NCBI RefSeq assembly: GCF_036634175.1
Contig: NZ_JAZIFX010000001.1
Location: forward strand, 7,130,001-7,194,000
DNA from: Streptomyces sp. P9-A2
GTDB lineage: Bacteria; Actinomycetota; Actinomycetes; Streptomycetales; Streptomycetaceae
Direction: 5' to 3'
DNA length: 64,000 nucleotides
The notes beneath the pieces are model-generated. The model searched no databases, had not been told where the DNA came from, and was given only the letters and a program-made list of their open reading frames with translations. The position numbers and the translations under genes are program-made. Shown piece by piece: positions 36,093-45,432 of the stretch (the stretch's first letter is position 1; each line of letters opens with the position of its first letter).

Positions 36093-37148
36093 GTGATCGC
36101 GCACGTGACCGCCGTCCTGCCCCGTCGAGCCCGCCTTCCGCTCCTCCTCGTGGTCCTGCTGCTCGTCGTCCTCGCGCCGACCGCACCGGCGCTCGCCACC
36201 GGCGCGCCCACCGTCGCCGTGGACGGGACTGCCGACACCCCCCGGTCCGCGAAGACGCGCGGCGGGGCCGAGGTCGTCGCGGTCACCCGGGTCGCCGAGC
36301 GGCAGGTCGACCTGTCGGTGAGATCGCAGGCCCTGGGCGGCCGTACCGTCAAGGTGCGGCTCCTGACCCCCGACGGCTGGGACCCCGGTGACCGGCGTCA
36401 GCACTGGCCGACCCTCTGGCTGTTGCACGGCTGCTGCGGCGACTACACCTCGTGGACCAGCCTCACCGATGTCGCCGGGATCGACAGCCTGCGCGACGAC
36501 GTGCTCGTGGTGATGCCGGAGGCCGGCTGGAACGGCTGGTACAGCGACTGGTGGAACCACGGCCGGGGCGGCGACCCCGCGTGGGAGACCTTCCACACCG
36601 TCGAGCTGCGGCAACTCCTGGAGCGGGACTGGGCCGCCGGCCGCAACCGTGTCGTCGCCGGGCTGTCGATGGGCGGCCAGGGCGCCCTGCAGTACGCCGC
36701 CCGGCACCCCGGCATGTTCAAGGCGACCGCCGCGTACTCCGGTTCCGCCCACCCCCTGCTGAACGACGAGTCGGCCGGCCGCATCATGGGCTTCTTCGCC
36801 GGGCAGGGCGACGACCCGCTGCGCGTCTGGGGCGACCCGGTGGCGCAGCGCCGCATCTGGAAGGCCCACGACCCGTTCCACCTGGCCGAGCGCCTCAGGT
36901 CGACCCCGGTCTACCTGTCGTGCGGCGACGGCACCACCGGCCCCCTGGACCCGCCCGGCAGCACCAGCGCGCTCGAGGCCGACTTCAACCGGCAGAACCA
37001 CGCCCTCGCCGCCGAACTGGAACGCGTGGGCGCGAAGCACGTCACCACCCACTTCTACGGACCGGGCACCCACGGCTGGGCCTACTGGGAACGCGAGCTG
37101 CACGCCTCGCTGCCGCTGCTGCTCGGTGCGCTGCGGGTCGACGGATGA
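36093..37148 (+). CDS. secreted esterase of the antigen 85/esterase D type
   Basis: 351 aa with a signal peptide (ARLPLLLVVLLLVVLAPTAPALA). Alpha/beta hydrolase fold: oxyanion region LWLLHGCCGDYTSW, nucleophile Ser192 in GLSMGGQGA, His in YGPGTHGWAYW near the end. The family contains mycolyltransferase-like acyltransferases and feruloyl-type esterases; Streptomyces members are extracellular esterases. GTG start with AGGGAG upstream. Single-gene unit ended by a strong hairpin. Confidence 0.88.
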   Translation: MIAHVTAVLPRRARLPLLLVVLLLVVLAPTAPALATGAPTVAVDGTADTPRSAKTRGGAEVVAVTRVAERQVDLSVRSQALGGRTVKVRLLTPDGWDPGDRRQHWPTLWLLHGCCGDYTSWTSLTDVAGIDSLRDDVLVVMPEAGWNGWYSDWWNHGRGGDPAWETFHTVELRQLLERDWAAGRNRVVAGLSMGGQGALQYAARHPGMFKATAAYSGSAHPLLNDESAGRIMGFFAGQGDDPLRVWGDPVAQRRIWKAHDPFHLAERLRSTPVYLSCGDGTTGPLDPPGSTSALEADFNRQNHALAAELERVGAKHVTTHFYGPGTHGWAYWERELHASLPLLLGALRVDG

Positions 37149-37296
37149 GCCCGCTCCCGTAGAGGCCGACCGCTGAGTCGACTGCTGAGCCGACCACTGA
37201 ACTGACGCGCCGACGACCGCGCCGACGCCCGGAACCGCCCCTGGGAAGGTCGGTGGGGCACGCGGGGCGGGAAGCCTGCCCGTTAGTACGGACGTA

Positions 37297-37330
37297 CTGC
37301 CTGCCCCGTACGTACCAACGGGGCAGGCAG
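37297..37330 (+). terminator. hairpin terminator behind the secreted esterase
   Basis: CTGCCTGCCCCGT and ACGGGGCAGGCAG form a perfect 13-pair stem around an 8-base loop, 149 bp after the stop codon. The rest of the 430-bp spacer up to betB contains only C/G-rich degenerate repeats. Confidence 0.7.
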
Positions 37331-37580
37331 TCTGCGGGCGGGCCGTGCTGTCGACCCGCCCTGCCCGCCCGCTCTGCCCGTCTGGCCTGGTCTGCCGACC
37401 ACTTGCTCGGCCTTCCGGCCGGCCCTGCCCCCGGTCGTTAGCCCGCCCGGGTTGTCCGGATCGTCCGAACCACCCGGTCGCGGTGGTGACGATGCGGCCT
37501 GGGGCCGCCGACCGCACCATGGGGCATGTCGCTGACCGGCAAACCGGTCGGTACCGGCCGGACGCGAAGGAGGCCCCGCG

Positions 37581-39047
37581 GTGGGCGAGCTGTACATCGA
37601 CGGCGAGTGGACACAGGCCGCGGCCGGCGGGCGGCGGGAGGTGGTCAACCCGTACGACGCCTCCGTCGTCACCACCGTCGACGAGGCGGACGCCACCGAC
37701 GTGGACCGCGCGGTGCGCGCCGCCCGGCGTGCCTTCGAGGAGGAGGAGTGGGCGAACACCCCCACCCGTCACCGCGCCGACCTCCTGCTGCGTGTCCACG
37801 ACATGCTGCTGCGCGACCGGGACGAGATCGCCCACACCGAGACCCTCGACACGGGCAAGTCGCTGACCGAGGCCCGTATCGACGTCGAGGACGTGGCGAA
37901 CGCCTTCCGCTACTTCGCCGAGCTCGCGGGCAAGGACGGCGGCCGTGTCGTGGACGTCGGCCCGGACGTGCTCAGCCGCGTCGTCTACCAGCCGATCGGG
38001 GTGTGCGCGCTCATCGCCCCCTGGAACTACCCGCTGCTGCAGGCCTCGTGGAAGGTCGCGCCGGCGCTGGCCGCCGGCAACACCTTCGTCCTCAAGCCCA
38101 GCGAGGTCACACCGCTCACCACGATCGCCATGATCCGGCTGATCGAGGAGGCCGGCGCGCCCCCCGGCGTCGCCAACCTGGTGCTCGGCTCCGGGGCGAC
38201 CGTCGGCGCCGCCCTGACGGATCACCCCGAGGTCGACCTGGTGTCCTTCACCGGCGGCCTGGCCACCGGACGCGCCATCATGGCCGCCGCCGCCCGGGGG
38301 CCGAAGACCGTCGCCCTGGAACTGGGCGGCAAGAACCCCAACATCGTCTTCGAGGACGCCGACTTCGCCGCCGCCGTGGACTACGCGCTGGACGCCGCCT
38401 TCCTGCACGCCGGACAGGTCTGCTCCGCCGGCTCACGGCTGCTGCTCCACGACTCGCTGCACGACCGGTTCGTGGACGCCCTCGCCGAGCGCGCCCGGGC
38501 GATCCGCCTCGGCAACGGCATGGAGGAGGGCACCGAGAGCGGCCCGCTCAGCTCCGCCGAGCACCGTGACAAGGTCGAACGGCACATCGCCTCCGCGCAG
38601 GAGGAGGGCGCACGGCTCGTCACCGGCGGCACCCGCCCTGACGACCCGGCGCTGAGCAGCGGCTTCTTCCTCCTGCCGACCATTTTCGCCGACTGCGACC
38701 GGTCCATGCGCATCGTCCAGGACGAGGTCTTCGGACCGGTCGTCACCGTCGAGCGCTTCCGCACCGAGGACGAGGCGGTGGAACTGGCCAACGACACCCG
38801 CTACGGCCTGGCCGGCGGCGTGTGGACCTCCGACGCGAGCCGCGCCCAGCGCGTCGCCCAGCGGCTGCGGCACGGCACCGTGTGGATCAACGACTTCCAC
38901 CCCTACGTGCCGCAGGCCGAGTGGGGCGGCTTCGGCCGCTCCGGCGTCGGACGCGAGCTGGGCCCCACCGGCCTGCGCGAGTACCAGGAGGCCAAGCACA
39001 TCTACCAGAACCTGGCCCCCGCCCCCTCCGGCTGGTTCAAGGGCTGA
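37581..39047 (+). CDS. betB: betaine aldehyde dehydrogenase
   Basis: 488 aa, NAD+-dependent oxidation of betaine aldehyde to glycine betaine. Classical ALDH motifs: IAPWNYPLLQASWKVAPAL, FTGGLATGR, general base in LELGGKNPNIVFEDADF and catalytic Cys in HAGQVCSAGSR. The end GRELGPTGLREYQEAKHIY is typical of BetB. GTG start with AAGGAGG upstream. Followed by betA and a BCCT carrier, which fixes the function. Confidence 0.92.
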   Translation: MGELYIDGEWTQAAAGGRREVVNPYDASVVTTVDEADATDVDRAVRAARRAFEEEEWANTPTRHRADLLLRVHDMLLRDRDEIAHTETLDTGKSLTEARIDVEDVANAFRYFAELAGKDGGRVVDVGPDVLSRVVYQPIGVCALIAPWNYPLLQASWKVAPALAAGNTFVLKPSEVTPLTTIAMIRLIEEAGAPPGVANLVLGSGATVGAALTDHPEVDLVSFTGGLATGRAIMAAAARGPKTVALELGGKNPNIVFEDADFAAAVDYALDAAFLHAGQVCSAGSRLLLHDSLHDRFVDALAERARAIRLGNGMEEGTESGPLSSAEHRDKVERHIASAQEEGARLVTGGTRPDDPALSSGFFLLPTIFADCDRSMRIVQDEVFGPVVTVERFRTEDEAVELANDTRYGLAGGVWTSDASRAQRVAQRLRHGTVWINDFHPYVPQAEWGGFGRSGVGRELGPTGLREYQEAKHIYQNLAPAPSGWFKG

Positions 39048-39130
39048 CCGGGCGCGGCACACCGCCCTCCCGCGGCTCTCCCGCTGCCTTCCCGCGGCTT
39101 TCCCGCCGCCCTTCCACCACCTCCTGCCTC

Positions 39131-39166
39131 CCGCCGTCTCCCGCCGTCTCCCGCCGTCTCCCGCCG
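39131..39166 (+). repeat. 10-bp tandem repeat between betB and betA
   Basis: CCGCCGTCTC is repeated three times exactly with a partial fourth copy, in a C-rich spacer of 167 bp. Confidence 0.7.
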
Positions 39167-39214
39167 CCCTTCCCATCACCCGACGGCCGTCGAAGAGCCG
39201 AAGAAAGGCACCCC

Positions 39215-40786
39215 ATGGCCACCACCACCCCGCACGGCGCCGAGTCCGTCTACGACTACGTCATCGTCGGCGGCGGCACCGCCGGCTGTGTGCTCGCCGC
39301 CCGTCTGAGCGAGGACCCCGACTGCCGCGTCTGCGTCATCGAGGGCGGCCCCAGCGACGTCGGCGACGAGCGCATCCTGCGCCTGCGCAACTGGATCAAT
39401 TTGCTCGGCTCGGAGTTCGACTACGGCTACACCACCGTCGAGCAGCCACGCGGCAACTCCCACATCCTGCACTCGCGTGCCCGCGTACTCGGCGGCTGCT
39501 CCTCCCACAACACGCTGATCAGCTTCCTGCCGCTGCCGCAGGACCTCGACGACTGGGTGGCCCACGGCTGCACCGGCTGGGACCCGGCGACGATCCTTCC
39601 CTACCGCGACCGGCTGCTCACCAAGATCGTGCCGGTGGCCGAGGCCGACCGCAATCCCATCGCCAAGGACTTCGTCACCGCCGCTTCCCGCGCTCTCGGC
39701 GTCCCCGTCGTCGACGACTTCAACGCCGGACCCTTCGCCGACGGCGTCGGCTTCTTCTCGCTGGCCTACGAGCCGGAGGGCAATCTGCGCTCCTCCGCGT
39801 CCGTCGCCTACCTCCACCCGATCCTGGACCGCCCCAACCTCACCCTCCTCCTGGAGACCTGGGCCCACCGGTTGCTCGACGACGAGTCGGGAAGGCTGAC
39901 CCGCGTCGCCGTGCGCGGCGCCGACGGTCAGCCCGCCACCGTGCGCGCCGAGCGCGAACTCCTGCTGTGCGCCGGCGCCGTCGACACCCCGCGCCTGCTG
40001 ATGCTGTCCGGCATCGGCCCGGCCGACGACCTGCGCCGCCTGGGCATCGAGGTGCGGACCGACCTGCCGGGGGTGGGGGAGAACCTGCTGGACCACCCCG
40101 AGTCCGTGATGGTCTGGGAGACCGACGGCCCGCTGCCGCCCAACTCCGCGATGGACTCCGACGCCGGCCTGTTCCTGCGCCGCGACAAGGGCCAACCGCG
40201 CCCGGACCTGATGTTCCACTTCTACCAGGTGCCGTTCACCGTCAACACCGAACGCCTCGGCTACCCCGTTCCGGAGCACGGGGTGTGCATGACGCCGAAC
40301 GTGCCGCGGGCCCGCTCCACCGGCCGCATGTGGCTGCGCAGCGCGGACCCCGCCGAGCACCCCGCCCTGGACTTCCGGTACTTCACCGACCCCGAGGGCC
40401 ACGACGAGCGCACCATCGTGGAGGGCCTGAAGATCGCCCGGGAGGTCGCCGCCACCGATCCCCTGAGCGGCTGGCTCGTCCGCGAGGTCGCGCCCGGCCC
40501 GGACGTCACCTCCGACGCGGCCCTGTCGGAGTACGGGCGCCGCGCGGCGCACACCGTCTACCACCCGGCGGGCACCTGCCGCATGGGCGCGGCGGACGAC
40601 CCGATGGCCGTCTGCGACCCGGAGTTGAGACTGCGCGGCGTCGAGGGCGTACGCGTCGTCGACGCGTCCGTGTTCCCGACGATGCCCGCCATCAACCCCA
40701 TGGTGACCGTCCTGCTCGCCGCCGAACGTGCCGCCGACCTGCTCACCGGCCGCACCGGGCCCGTGGGCCGGGAGGCAGCACAGTGA
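39215..40786 (+). CDS. betA: choline dehydrogenase (GMC oxidoreductase)
   Basis: 523 aa, FAD enzyme that oxidises choline to betaine aldehyde. FAD-binding YDYVIVGGGTAGCVLAARL at the N-terminus, GMC signature ARVLGGCSSHNTLIS, second signature GAVDTPRLLMLSGIGP, and the active-site HPAGTCRMG with a second histidine region MPAINPMVTV. ATG at 39215 with AAGAAAGG upstream. Acts with BetB; both serve osmoprotection or choline catabolism. Confidence 0.92.
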   Translation: MATTTPHGAESVYDYVIVGGGTAGCVLAARLSEDPDCRVCVIEGGPSDVGDERILRLRNWINLLGSEFDYGYTTVEQPRGNSHILHSRARVLGGCSSHNTLISFLPLPQDLDDWVAHGCTGWDPATILPYRDRLLTKIVPVAEADRNPIAKDFVTAASRALGVPVVDDFNAGPFADGVGFFSLAYEPEGNLRSSASVAYLHPILDRPNLTLLLETWAHRLLDDESGRLTRVAVRGADGQPATVRAERELLLCAGAVDTPRLLMLSGIGPADDLRRLGIEVRTDLPGVGENLLDHPESVMVWETDGPLPPNSAMDSDAGLFLRRDKGQPRPDLMFHFYQVPFTVNTERLGYPVPEHGVCMTPNVPRARSTGRMWLRSADPAEHPALDFRYFTDPEGHDERTIVEGLKIAREVAATDPLSGWLVREVAPGPDVTSDAALSEYGRRAAHTVYHPAGTCRMGAADDPMAVCDPELRLRGVEGVRVVDASVFPTMPAINPMVTVLLAAERAADLLTGRTGPVGREAAQ

Positions 40787-40788
40787 CC

Positions 40789-40861
40789 GGGCCGCTGCCT
40801 CCCGCGCCCGCGGACGGCTGTCCGGGGCCGCTGCCTCCCGCGCCCGCGGGCGGCTGTCCGG
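40789..40861 (+). repeat. two tandem 36-bp units behind betA
   Basis: Bases 40789-40824 and 40825-40860 are near-identical units (one difference), rich in GC and containing the betA stop-adjacent sequence. Probably slippage-derived. Confidence 0.8.
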
Positions 40862-40873
40862 AAGCCGACACGT

Positions 40874-40904
40874 CGACCCGGTACTGGATCGACGTACCGG
40901 GTCG
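40874..40904 (+). terminator. hairpin between betA and the BCCT gene
   Basis: CGACCCGGTAC and GTACCGGGTCG form a perfect 11-pair stem with a 9-base loop. It could end the betBA message or be a regulator site; the BCCT gene begins 145 bp further. Confidence 0.55.
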
Positions 40905-41048
40905 CTAGAACACTGTCCTACCCCCTGTGCCGCAGGCGTTCGAGCACCGGCAAGAGGTCTCCCGCGCTCCGCGCTCCGCGCGCCGCCGCAGATGCCGTCG
41001 GCTGCCGAGAGCCGGCGTCCTCGTCCTCAGCGAAGGAGAAACACGGCC

Positions 41049-43172
41049 ATGTCGACCGCTGGAGAGAAGGACGCCGGAGCGGCGCCGGAGGAGTCGTCGA
41101 CAGAGGACGGGCCGACGGGCACGGGCACGCTCAAGCCCGTGGTCTTCTTCGGGTCGGCCCTCCTCATCCTCGCGATCTCGATCTGGGCGATCATCACGCC
41201 CTCCGGTGCGGAATCGGTCATCGGAGTGACGGTCGACAAGATCTCCTCGTGGTTCGGCTGGTACTACTTCCTCGCCGCGACCCTGTACCTGGCGTTCGTC
41301 GTCTTCATCGGCGTCTCCAAGTACGGCACGATCAAGCTGGGGCCCAAGCACTCCACGCCCGACTACGGCCTCTTCACGTGGGGGGCGATGCTGTTCGCGG
41401 CGGGCATCGGCATCGACCTGATGTTCTTCTCGGTCACCGGACCCGTCAGCCACTACCTCGCGCCACCGGAAGGCGCCCCGGAGACGGTCGAGGCCGCCCG
41501 ACAGGCCGTGGTGTGGACCCTGTTCCACTACGGCATCACCGGCTGGGGCATGTACGCGCTGATGGGCATGGCGCTCGCCTACTTCTCCTTCCGGTACCGG
41601 CTGCCGCTCGCGATCCGCTCCGCGCTCTACCCGATCATCGGCCGCCGGATCCACGGACGGATCGGTGACACCGTCGACCTGGCGGCCATCATCGGCACCG
41701 TGTTCGGCATCTCCGTGACGCTCGGTATCGGCGTGGTGCAGCTGAACTACGGACTGAAGTTCCTCTTCGGCGTCCCGGAGGGGCTCTCCGCGCAGATCGG
41801 CCTGATCGTCGTGGCGGTGCTCATGGCCACGGTGTCCGCGGCGTCCGGTGTGGACAAGGGAATCCGCCGGCTGTCCCAGCTCAACGTCCTCCTCGCCGCC
41901 CTGCTGATGATCTTCATTCTGGTCGTGGGTGAACCGTTCCGGCTGCTCAACGCCGTGGTCCAGAACGTCGGGGACTACGTCAGCCGTTTCCCGTCGATGA
42001 CCCTGAACACCTTCGCCTACGACCAGCCCACCGAGTGGCTGGACGCGTGGACGCTCTTCTTCTGGGCCTGGTGGATCGCCTGGGCGCCGTTCGTCGGGCT
42101 CTTCCTGGCCCGCATCTCCCGCGGCCGCACCCTGCGCCAGTTCGTCGCGGCGACGCTGATCATCCCGTTCCTCTTCACCGGCCTCTTCCTGGCGATCTTC
42201 GGCAACACCGCCCTGTTCCTGGTGCGCGACGGGAACACCGAGTTCGGCCAGACGGCCGTGAACTTCCCCGAGCAGGGCTTCTACGGCCTGCTGGACCAGT
42301 ACCCGGGTGCCCTGTTCAGCGCCGGACTCGCGACGTTCGTCGGGCTGTTGCTGTACGTCACCTCCGCGGACTCCGGGGCCCTGGTCATGGGCAACCTCAG
42401 CGCGGACCTGCCCACCCCGGTGACCGACGCGGCCCCGTGGCTGCGCATCTTCTGGGCGGTCACGACAGGGCTGCTGACCCTCGCCATGCTCATCGTGGGC
42501 GGAGTGCAGGCACTCACCGACGCCACCATCATCATGGGACTGCCCTTCTCCTTCGTCATGTTCCTGATCATGGCGGGGCTCTATCTGGCGTTGCGCACCG
42601 AGCGGATGCGGGCGGAGACGCGGATCGCCACGCTGCCCGGGTCGCTCTCCGGACGGATGACGCTGCACGGCCCGCCGGGGGCGCTGAACTGGCGGCAGCG
42701 GCTGAAGCGGGCGACATCCTTCCCCAACAGGCGGGCGGCCACGAAATTCATCGACGACGTGTGCCGCCCGGCCTTCCAGGAGGTGGCCCAGGAACTGCGG
42801 GGGCAGGGAACGGAGGCGGAAGTCCTGGAGGGCGTCGACGAGGAGACCGGACTCACCCACGTCGACCTGCGGGTACCGATCGGCCCGGACGACGAATTCG
42901 TCTACGGGGTCCGGCCCGTCGAGCTGCCGACCCCCGAGTTCGCCACCCGGTCGGTCAGCACGCACGACAGCTATGTGCGCTTCGCGGTCCGGCTCGCCGA
43001 GGGCAACCAGGACTACGACGTGATGGGTTACACCCGGGAACAGCTCATCGCCGACAGCCTCGACCAGTACGAACGGCACCTGGAGTTCCTGCGGGTGCGC
43101 CACGAGGCGGCCGCCCGCTCGGGCTTCCCCGACCACCGCCCGGACGACCCGGAGGCACACCTGCCGGAGTAG
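41049..43172 (+). CDS. betT: BCCT family choline/betaine transporter
   Basis: 707 aa. Twelve-helix betaine/choline/carnitine carrier: LFTWGAMLFAAGIGIDLMFF holds the Gly-rich BCCT signature, and WTLFFWAWWIAWAPFVGLFL the substrate Trp motif of helix 8. A long hydrophilic C-terminal tail of about 180 residues (from GRMTLHGPPGALNWRQRL) is the osmosensing domain seen in BetT. Na+- or H+-driven uptake of choline feeds BetA and BetB. The DLMFF variant of the signature resembles proton-coupled BetT. No BetI regulator gene is adjacent. Confidence 0.92.
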   Translation: MSTAGEKDAGAAPEESSTEDGPTGTGTLKPVVFFGSALLILAISIWAIITPSGAESVIGVTVDKISSWFGWYYFLAATLYLAFVVFIGVSKYGTIKLGPKHSTPDYGLFTWGAMLFAAGIGIDLMFFSVTGPVSHYLAPPEGAPETVEAARQAVVWTLFHYGITGWGMYALMGMALAYFSFRYRLPLAIRSALYPIIGRRIHGRIGDTVDLAAIIGTVFGISVTLGIGVVQLNYGLKFLFGVPEGLSAQIGLIVVAVLMATVSAASGVDKGIRRLSQLNVLLAALLMIFILVVGEPFRLLNAVVQNVGDYVSRFPSMTLNTFAYDQPTEWLDAWTLFFWAWWIAWAPFVGLFLARISRGRTLRQFVAATLIIPFLFTGLFLAIFGNTALFLVRDGNTEFGQTAVNFPEQGFYGLLDQYPGALFSAGLATFVGLLLYVTSADSGALVMGNLSADLPTPVTDAAPWLRIFWAVTTGLLTLAMLIVGGVQALTDATIIMGLPFSFVMFLIMAGLYLALRTERMRAETRIATLPGSLSGRMTLHGPPGALNWRQRLKRATSFPNRRAATKFIDDVCRPAFQEVAQELRGQGTEAEVLEGVDEETGLTHVDLRVPIGPDDEFVYGVRPVELPTPEFATRSVSTHDSYVRFAVRLAEGNQDYDVMGYTREQLIADSLDQYERHLEFLRVRHEAAARSGFPDHRPDDPEAHLPE

Positions 43173-43198
43173 CCACTGCGAGGGCGACGGACAGTGCG

Positions 43199-43265
43199 GT
43201 GAGCCGACGAGCCGACGAGCCGACGAGTGGGTGAGTGGCTGAGCCGACGAGTGGCTGAGCCGGTG
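43199..43265. repeat. GAGCCGAC-type short tandem repeats
   Basis: Units of GAGCCGAC and GAGTGGCT alternate several times in the spacer between the convergent betT and TauE/SafE genes. No hairpin terminator is evident there. Confidence 0.6.
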
Positions 43266-43294
43266 AGCGGGTTGGGCGACCGGGTGAGCAGCGG

Positions 43295-44122
43295 TCAGCG
43301 CAGCGTCTGGAGGGCGTAGAGCGCCCCGAGGGCGACGGCGAGGATGCCCAGGGTGAGCCGTAGCGCGGTCTCGGGGAGTCGGGGCTGGAGGCGGGCGCCG
43401 AGGTAGCCGCCGACGAGTCCGCCGAGCCCGCAGGCCAGGCCGAGGTTCCAGTCCGGTGCGACATCGCCGGGGCTGACGAGCCCCAGAAGCGCGAAGGTGG
43501 CGGCGCCTACGAGGGACGTGACGAACGTCGAGGCGAGAGCGGCGGGGGCGACACGGCCGACGGGCATGCCCCGGCCCACGAGGATCGGGCCGAGCAGGGA
43601 GCCGCCGCCGATGCCGTACACGCCGCCGATGACCCCGACGACGAGGGCGAGGCCGCTCACGGCCCGGCCGGACGGTTCGGCGTGAGCACGATCCTGCTGA
43701 GACTCCTGCTGCGAGGAGCCCCTCCGCGAGGAGCCATGCCGCAAGGAGCCCTGCCGGAGGGTTCTGGCGCACAGCCACAGCCCGAGCGGTACGAGGAGCG
43801 CGGCGATCAGAAGGCGGAAGACCGTCGGACTCGGCAGCGCGAAGACCCGGATCACCGCTCCGATCACCACCCCCGGGACGGTACCGAGAACCAGCCGTCG
43901 GGCGAGCGGACCGCGCAGAGCCCCGTCCCGGCGGTAGCGCCACAGGGCCCCCGGGCCGGCGACGACGTTGTAGAGGAGGTTGGTCGGGGTGACGGCCGGG
44001 CTCGGCACACCGAACAGACTGAGCTGGACCGGCAGCAGGAACACCGCGCCGGAGACCCCGACGGGCGCGGTCACGACCGAGATCAGCGCGCCGACGATCA
44101 TCCCGGCCGCCAACAGTTCCAC
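43295..44122 (-). CDS. TauE/SafE (TSUP) family membrane protein
   Basis: 275 aa with eight or so membrane helices in two repeats, each with a Gly/Pro-rich signature (ISVVTAPVGVSGAVFLLPVQ and GVIGGVYGIGGGSLLGPILV). Family members export or import sulfite, sulfoacetate or other organosulfur anions. A central basic/Ser-rich loop (RQGSLRHGSSRRGSSQQ) links the halves. I chose the GTG at 44122, which has GGGAG upstream; the longer frame would translate through two palindromic operators. Substrate unknown. Confidence 0.8.
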   Translation of the reverse strand: MELLAAGMIVGALISVVTAPVGVSGAVFLLPVQLSLFGVPSPAVTPTNLLYNVVAGPGALWRYRRDGALRGPLARRLVLGTVPGVVIGAVIRVFALPSPTVFRLLIAALLVPLGLWLCARTLRQGSLRHGSSRRGSSQQESQQDRAHAEPSGRAVSGLALVVGVIGGVYGIGGGSLLGPILVGRGMPVGRVAPAALASTFVTSLVGAATFALLGLVSPGDVAPDWNLGLACGLGGLVGGYLGARLQPRLPETALRLTLGILAVALGALYALQTLR

Positions 44123-44242
44123 AAGTGCTCCCGGGTCGGGGTCGAGATCGAGATCGAACGCATCCGGCCGCCCAGTGTGACGTGGAGCGGCCTCCGGCAC
44201 GAATCCGCCGGGCCCTTCGGTGAGTTCCGCGAGGTTGTAAAG

Positions 44243-44284
44243 CGGAACATCGTTCCGTATCGTAAGCGGAGCAGCGTTCCGCTT
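44243..44284. promoter_or_regulatory. two TetR-type palindromes between divergent genes
   Basis: CGGAACATCGTTCCG (44243-44257) and AAGCGGAGCAGCGTTCCGCTT (44264-44284) share the CGGA/TCCG arms with an odd-length centre, the common TetR-family operator form. Centres are about 24 bp apart. They lie between the TSUP gene and the alpha/beta hydrolase; no TetR gene is close. Confidence 0.6.
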
Positions 44285-44410
44285 GGCTCGCGACAGCGGG
44301 CCGGGGAACCGGTTCACCCCTCCCTGGCCCGCTCCAGCCGGACGGGGGAGCTTGCGCCCGTCGATGCCCGCGTCGATGTGACTATGCGTCAGAAAAGGGA
44401 AGGCTTCTCC

Positions 44411-45370
44411 ATGCCCGACTCGAACAACTCAAACAACCCGAACAACCCGAACGCACGGAAGGCCGTGAACGCACCCGCCACGGTGGTGTCCGCCAGGCCG
44501 GTCGTCCTGCCCGCCCCCGGCCGTGACGAGGACCTTCAGGTCGGCGTGTCCGCTCCCGCGACCGGTGGTGAGTTGCCGGTCGTCGTCTTCTCGCACGGCT
44601 TCGGCGCGTCGATGAAGGACTACGCCCCGCTGGCGGACTTCTGGGCCGCTCAGGGCTTCGTGGTCCTGCAGCCCACCCACCTCGACTCCAGGACGCTCGG
44701 TCTTCCCGCGGAGGACCCTCGCACGCCGCGGATCTGGCGCTTCCGTATCGAGGACCTCAAGCGGGTGCTGGACGGACTCGACGTCCTGGAAGCCTCCGTG
44801 CCGGGCCTCGGCGGACGCGTCGACCACAGCCGCGTTGCCGTGGCCGGGCACTCCTGGGGCGCCCAGACGGCGAGCGCACTGCTGGGCGCGCGCGTCCTCG
44901 ACTCCGGCGGTGTTCCCGGCGAGGACATGTCCGACCCCCGTGCGAAGGCGGGCGTGCTGCTCGCGCTGACCGGCCTGGGCGACGACCTGACCCCGTTCGC
45001 CGCCGAGCACTTCTCCTTCATGAGGCCGTTCTTCGACACCATGACCGCGCCGGCCCTCATCGTCGCCGGGGACCACGACCGGTCCGCGCTGTCCACCCGC
45101 GGACCGGACTGGTTCACCGACCCCTACACCTACAGCCCGGGAAGCAAGAGCCTGCTCACCCTGTTCGGGGCGGAGCACTCGCTCGGAGGCGTCAAAGGGT
45201 ACGAGGCCGCCGAGACGACGGACGAGAGTCCCGCGCGCGTGGCGCTGATCCAGAAGCTCACCACGGCCTTCCTGCGCAGTGCCCTGTACCCCGAGGACAC
45301 CGGCTGGAAGGCGGCTGCCATCGCACTGGAGGAAGATCCCAGCCCGTTGGGCACGTTGCGGCACAAGTAG
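44411..45370 (+). CDS. alpha/beta hydrolase, chlorophyllase/PAF-acetylhydrolase-like
   Basis: 319 aa. VVVFSHGFGASMKDYAPLAD gives the oxyanion loop, Ser148 in AVAGHSWGAQTASALLG is the nucleophile, and LFGAEHSLGG supplies the His; the acid is probably in GDHDRSAL. The first 25 residues are an Asn/Ser-rich tail (NSNNPNNPNA) without signal features. ATG start behind GGAAGG. Divergent from the TSUP gene, with two TetR-type palindromes 127 bp upstream. The substrate is unknown. Confidence 0.85.
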   Translation: MPDSNNSNNPNNPNARKAVNAPATVVSARPVVLPAPGRDEDLQVGVSAPATGGELPVVVFSHGFGASMKDYAPLADFWAAQGFVVLQPTHLDSRTLGLPAEDPRTPRIWRFRIEDLKRVLDGLDVLEASVPGLGGRVDHSRVAVAGHSWGAQTASALLGARVLDSGGVPGEDMSDPRAKAGVLLALTGLGDDLTPFAAEHFSFMRPFFDTMTAPALIVAGDHDRSALSTRGPDWFTDPYTYSPGSKSLLTLFGAEHSLGGVKGYEAAETTDESPARVALIQKLTTAFLRSALYPEDTGWKAAAIALEEDPSPLGTLRHK

Positions 45371-45432
45371 GCGAGCCCCACCAGGACCGATCGCAGGACC
45401 GATCGCAGGGCCGATCCGGCCGGGCACGGCGG

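Noticed and set aside
35976..43943. Very long open frames antisense to the esterase, bet and transporter genes (for example 35976-38408 and 40905-43943 on the minus strand)
   Set aside because: They have biased low-complexity translations, no motifs, and lie exactly opposite strongly supported genes; typical of high-GC third-position bias.
43682..44410. N-terminal extension of the 44411 hydrolase
   Set aside because: It is antisense to the TSUP gene and crosses the TetR-type palindromes; the ATG at 44411 has a ribosome site.
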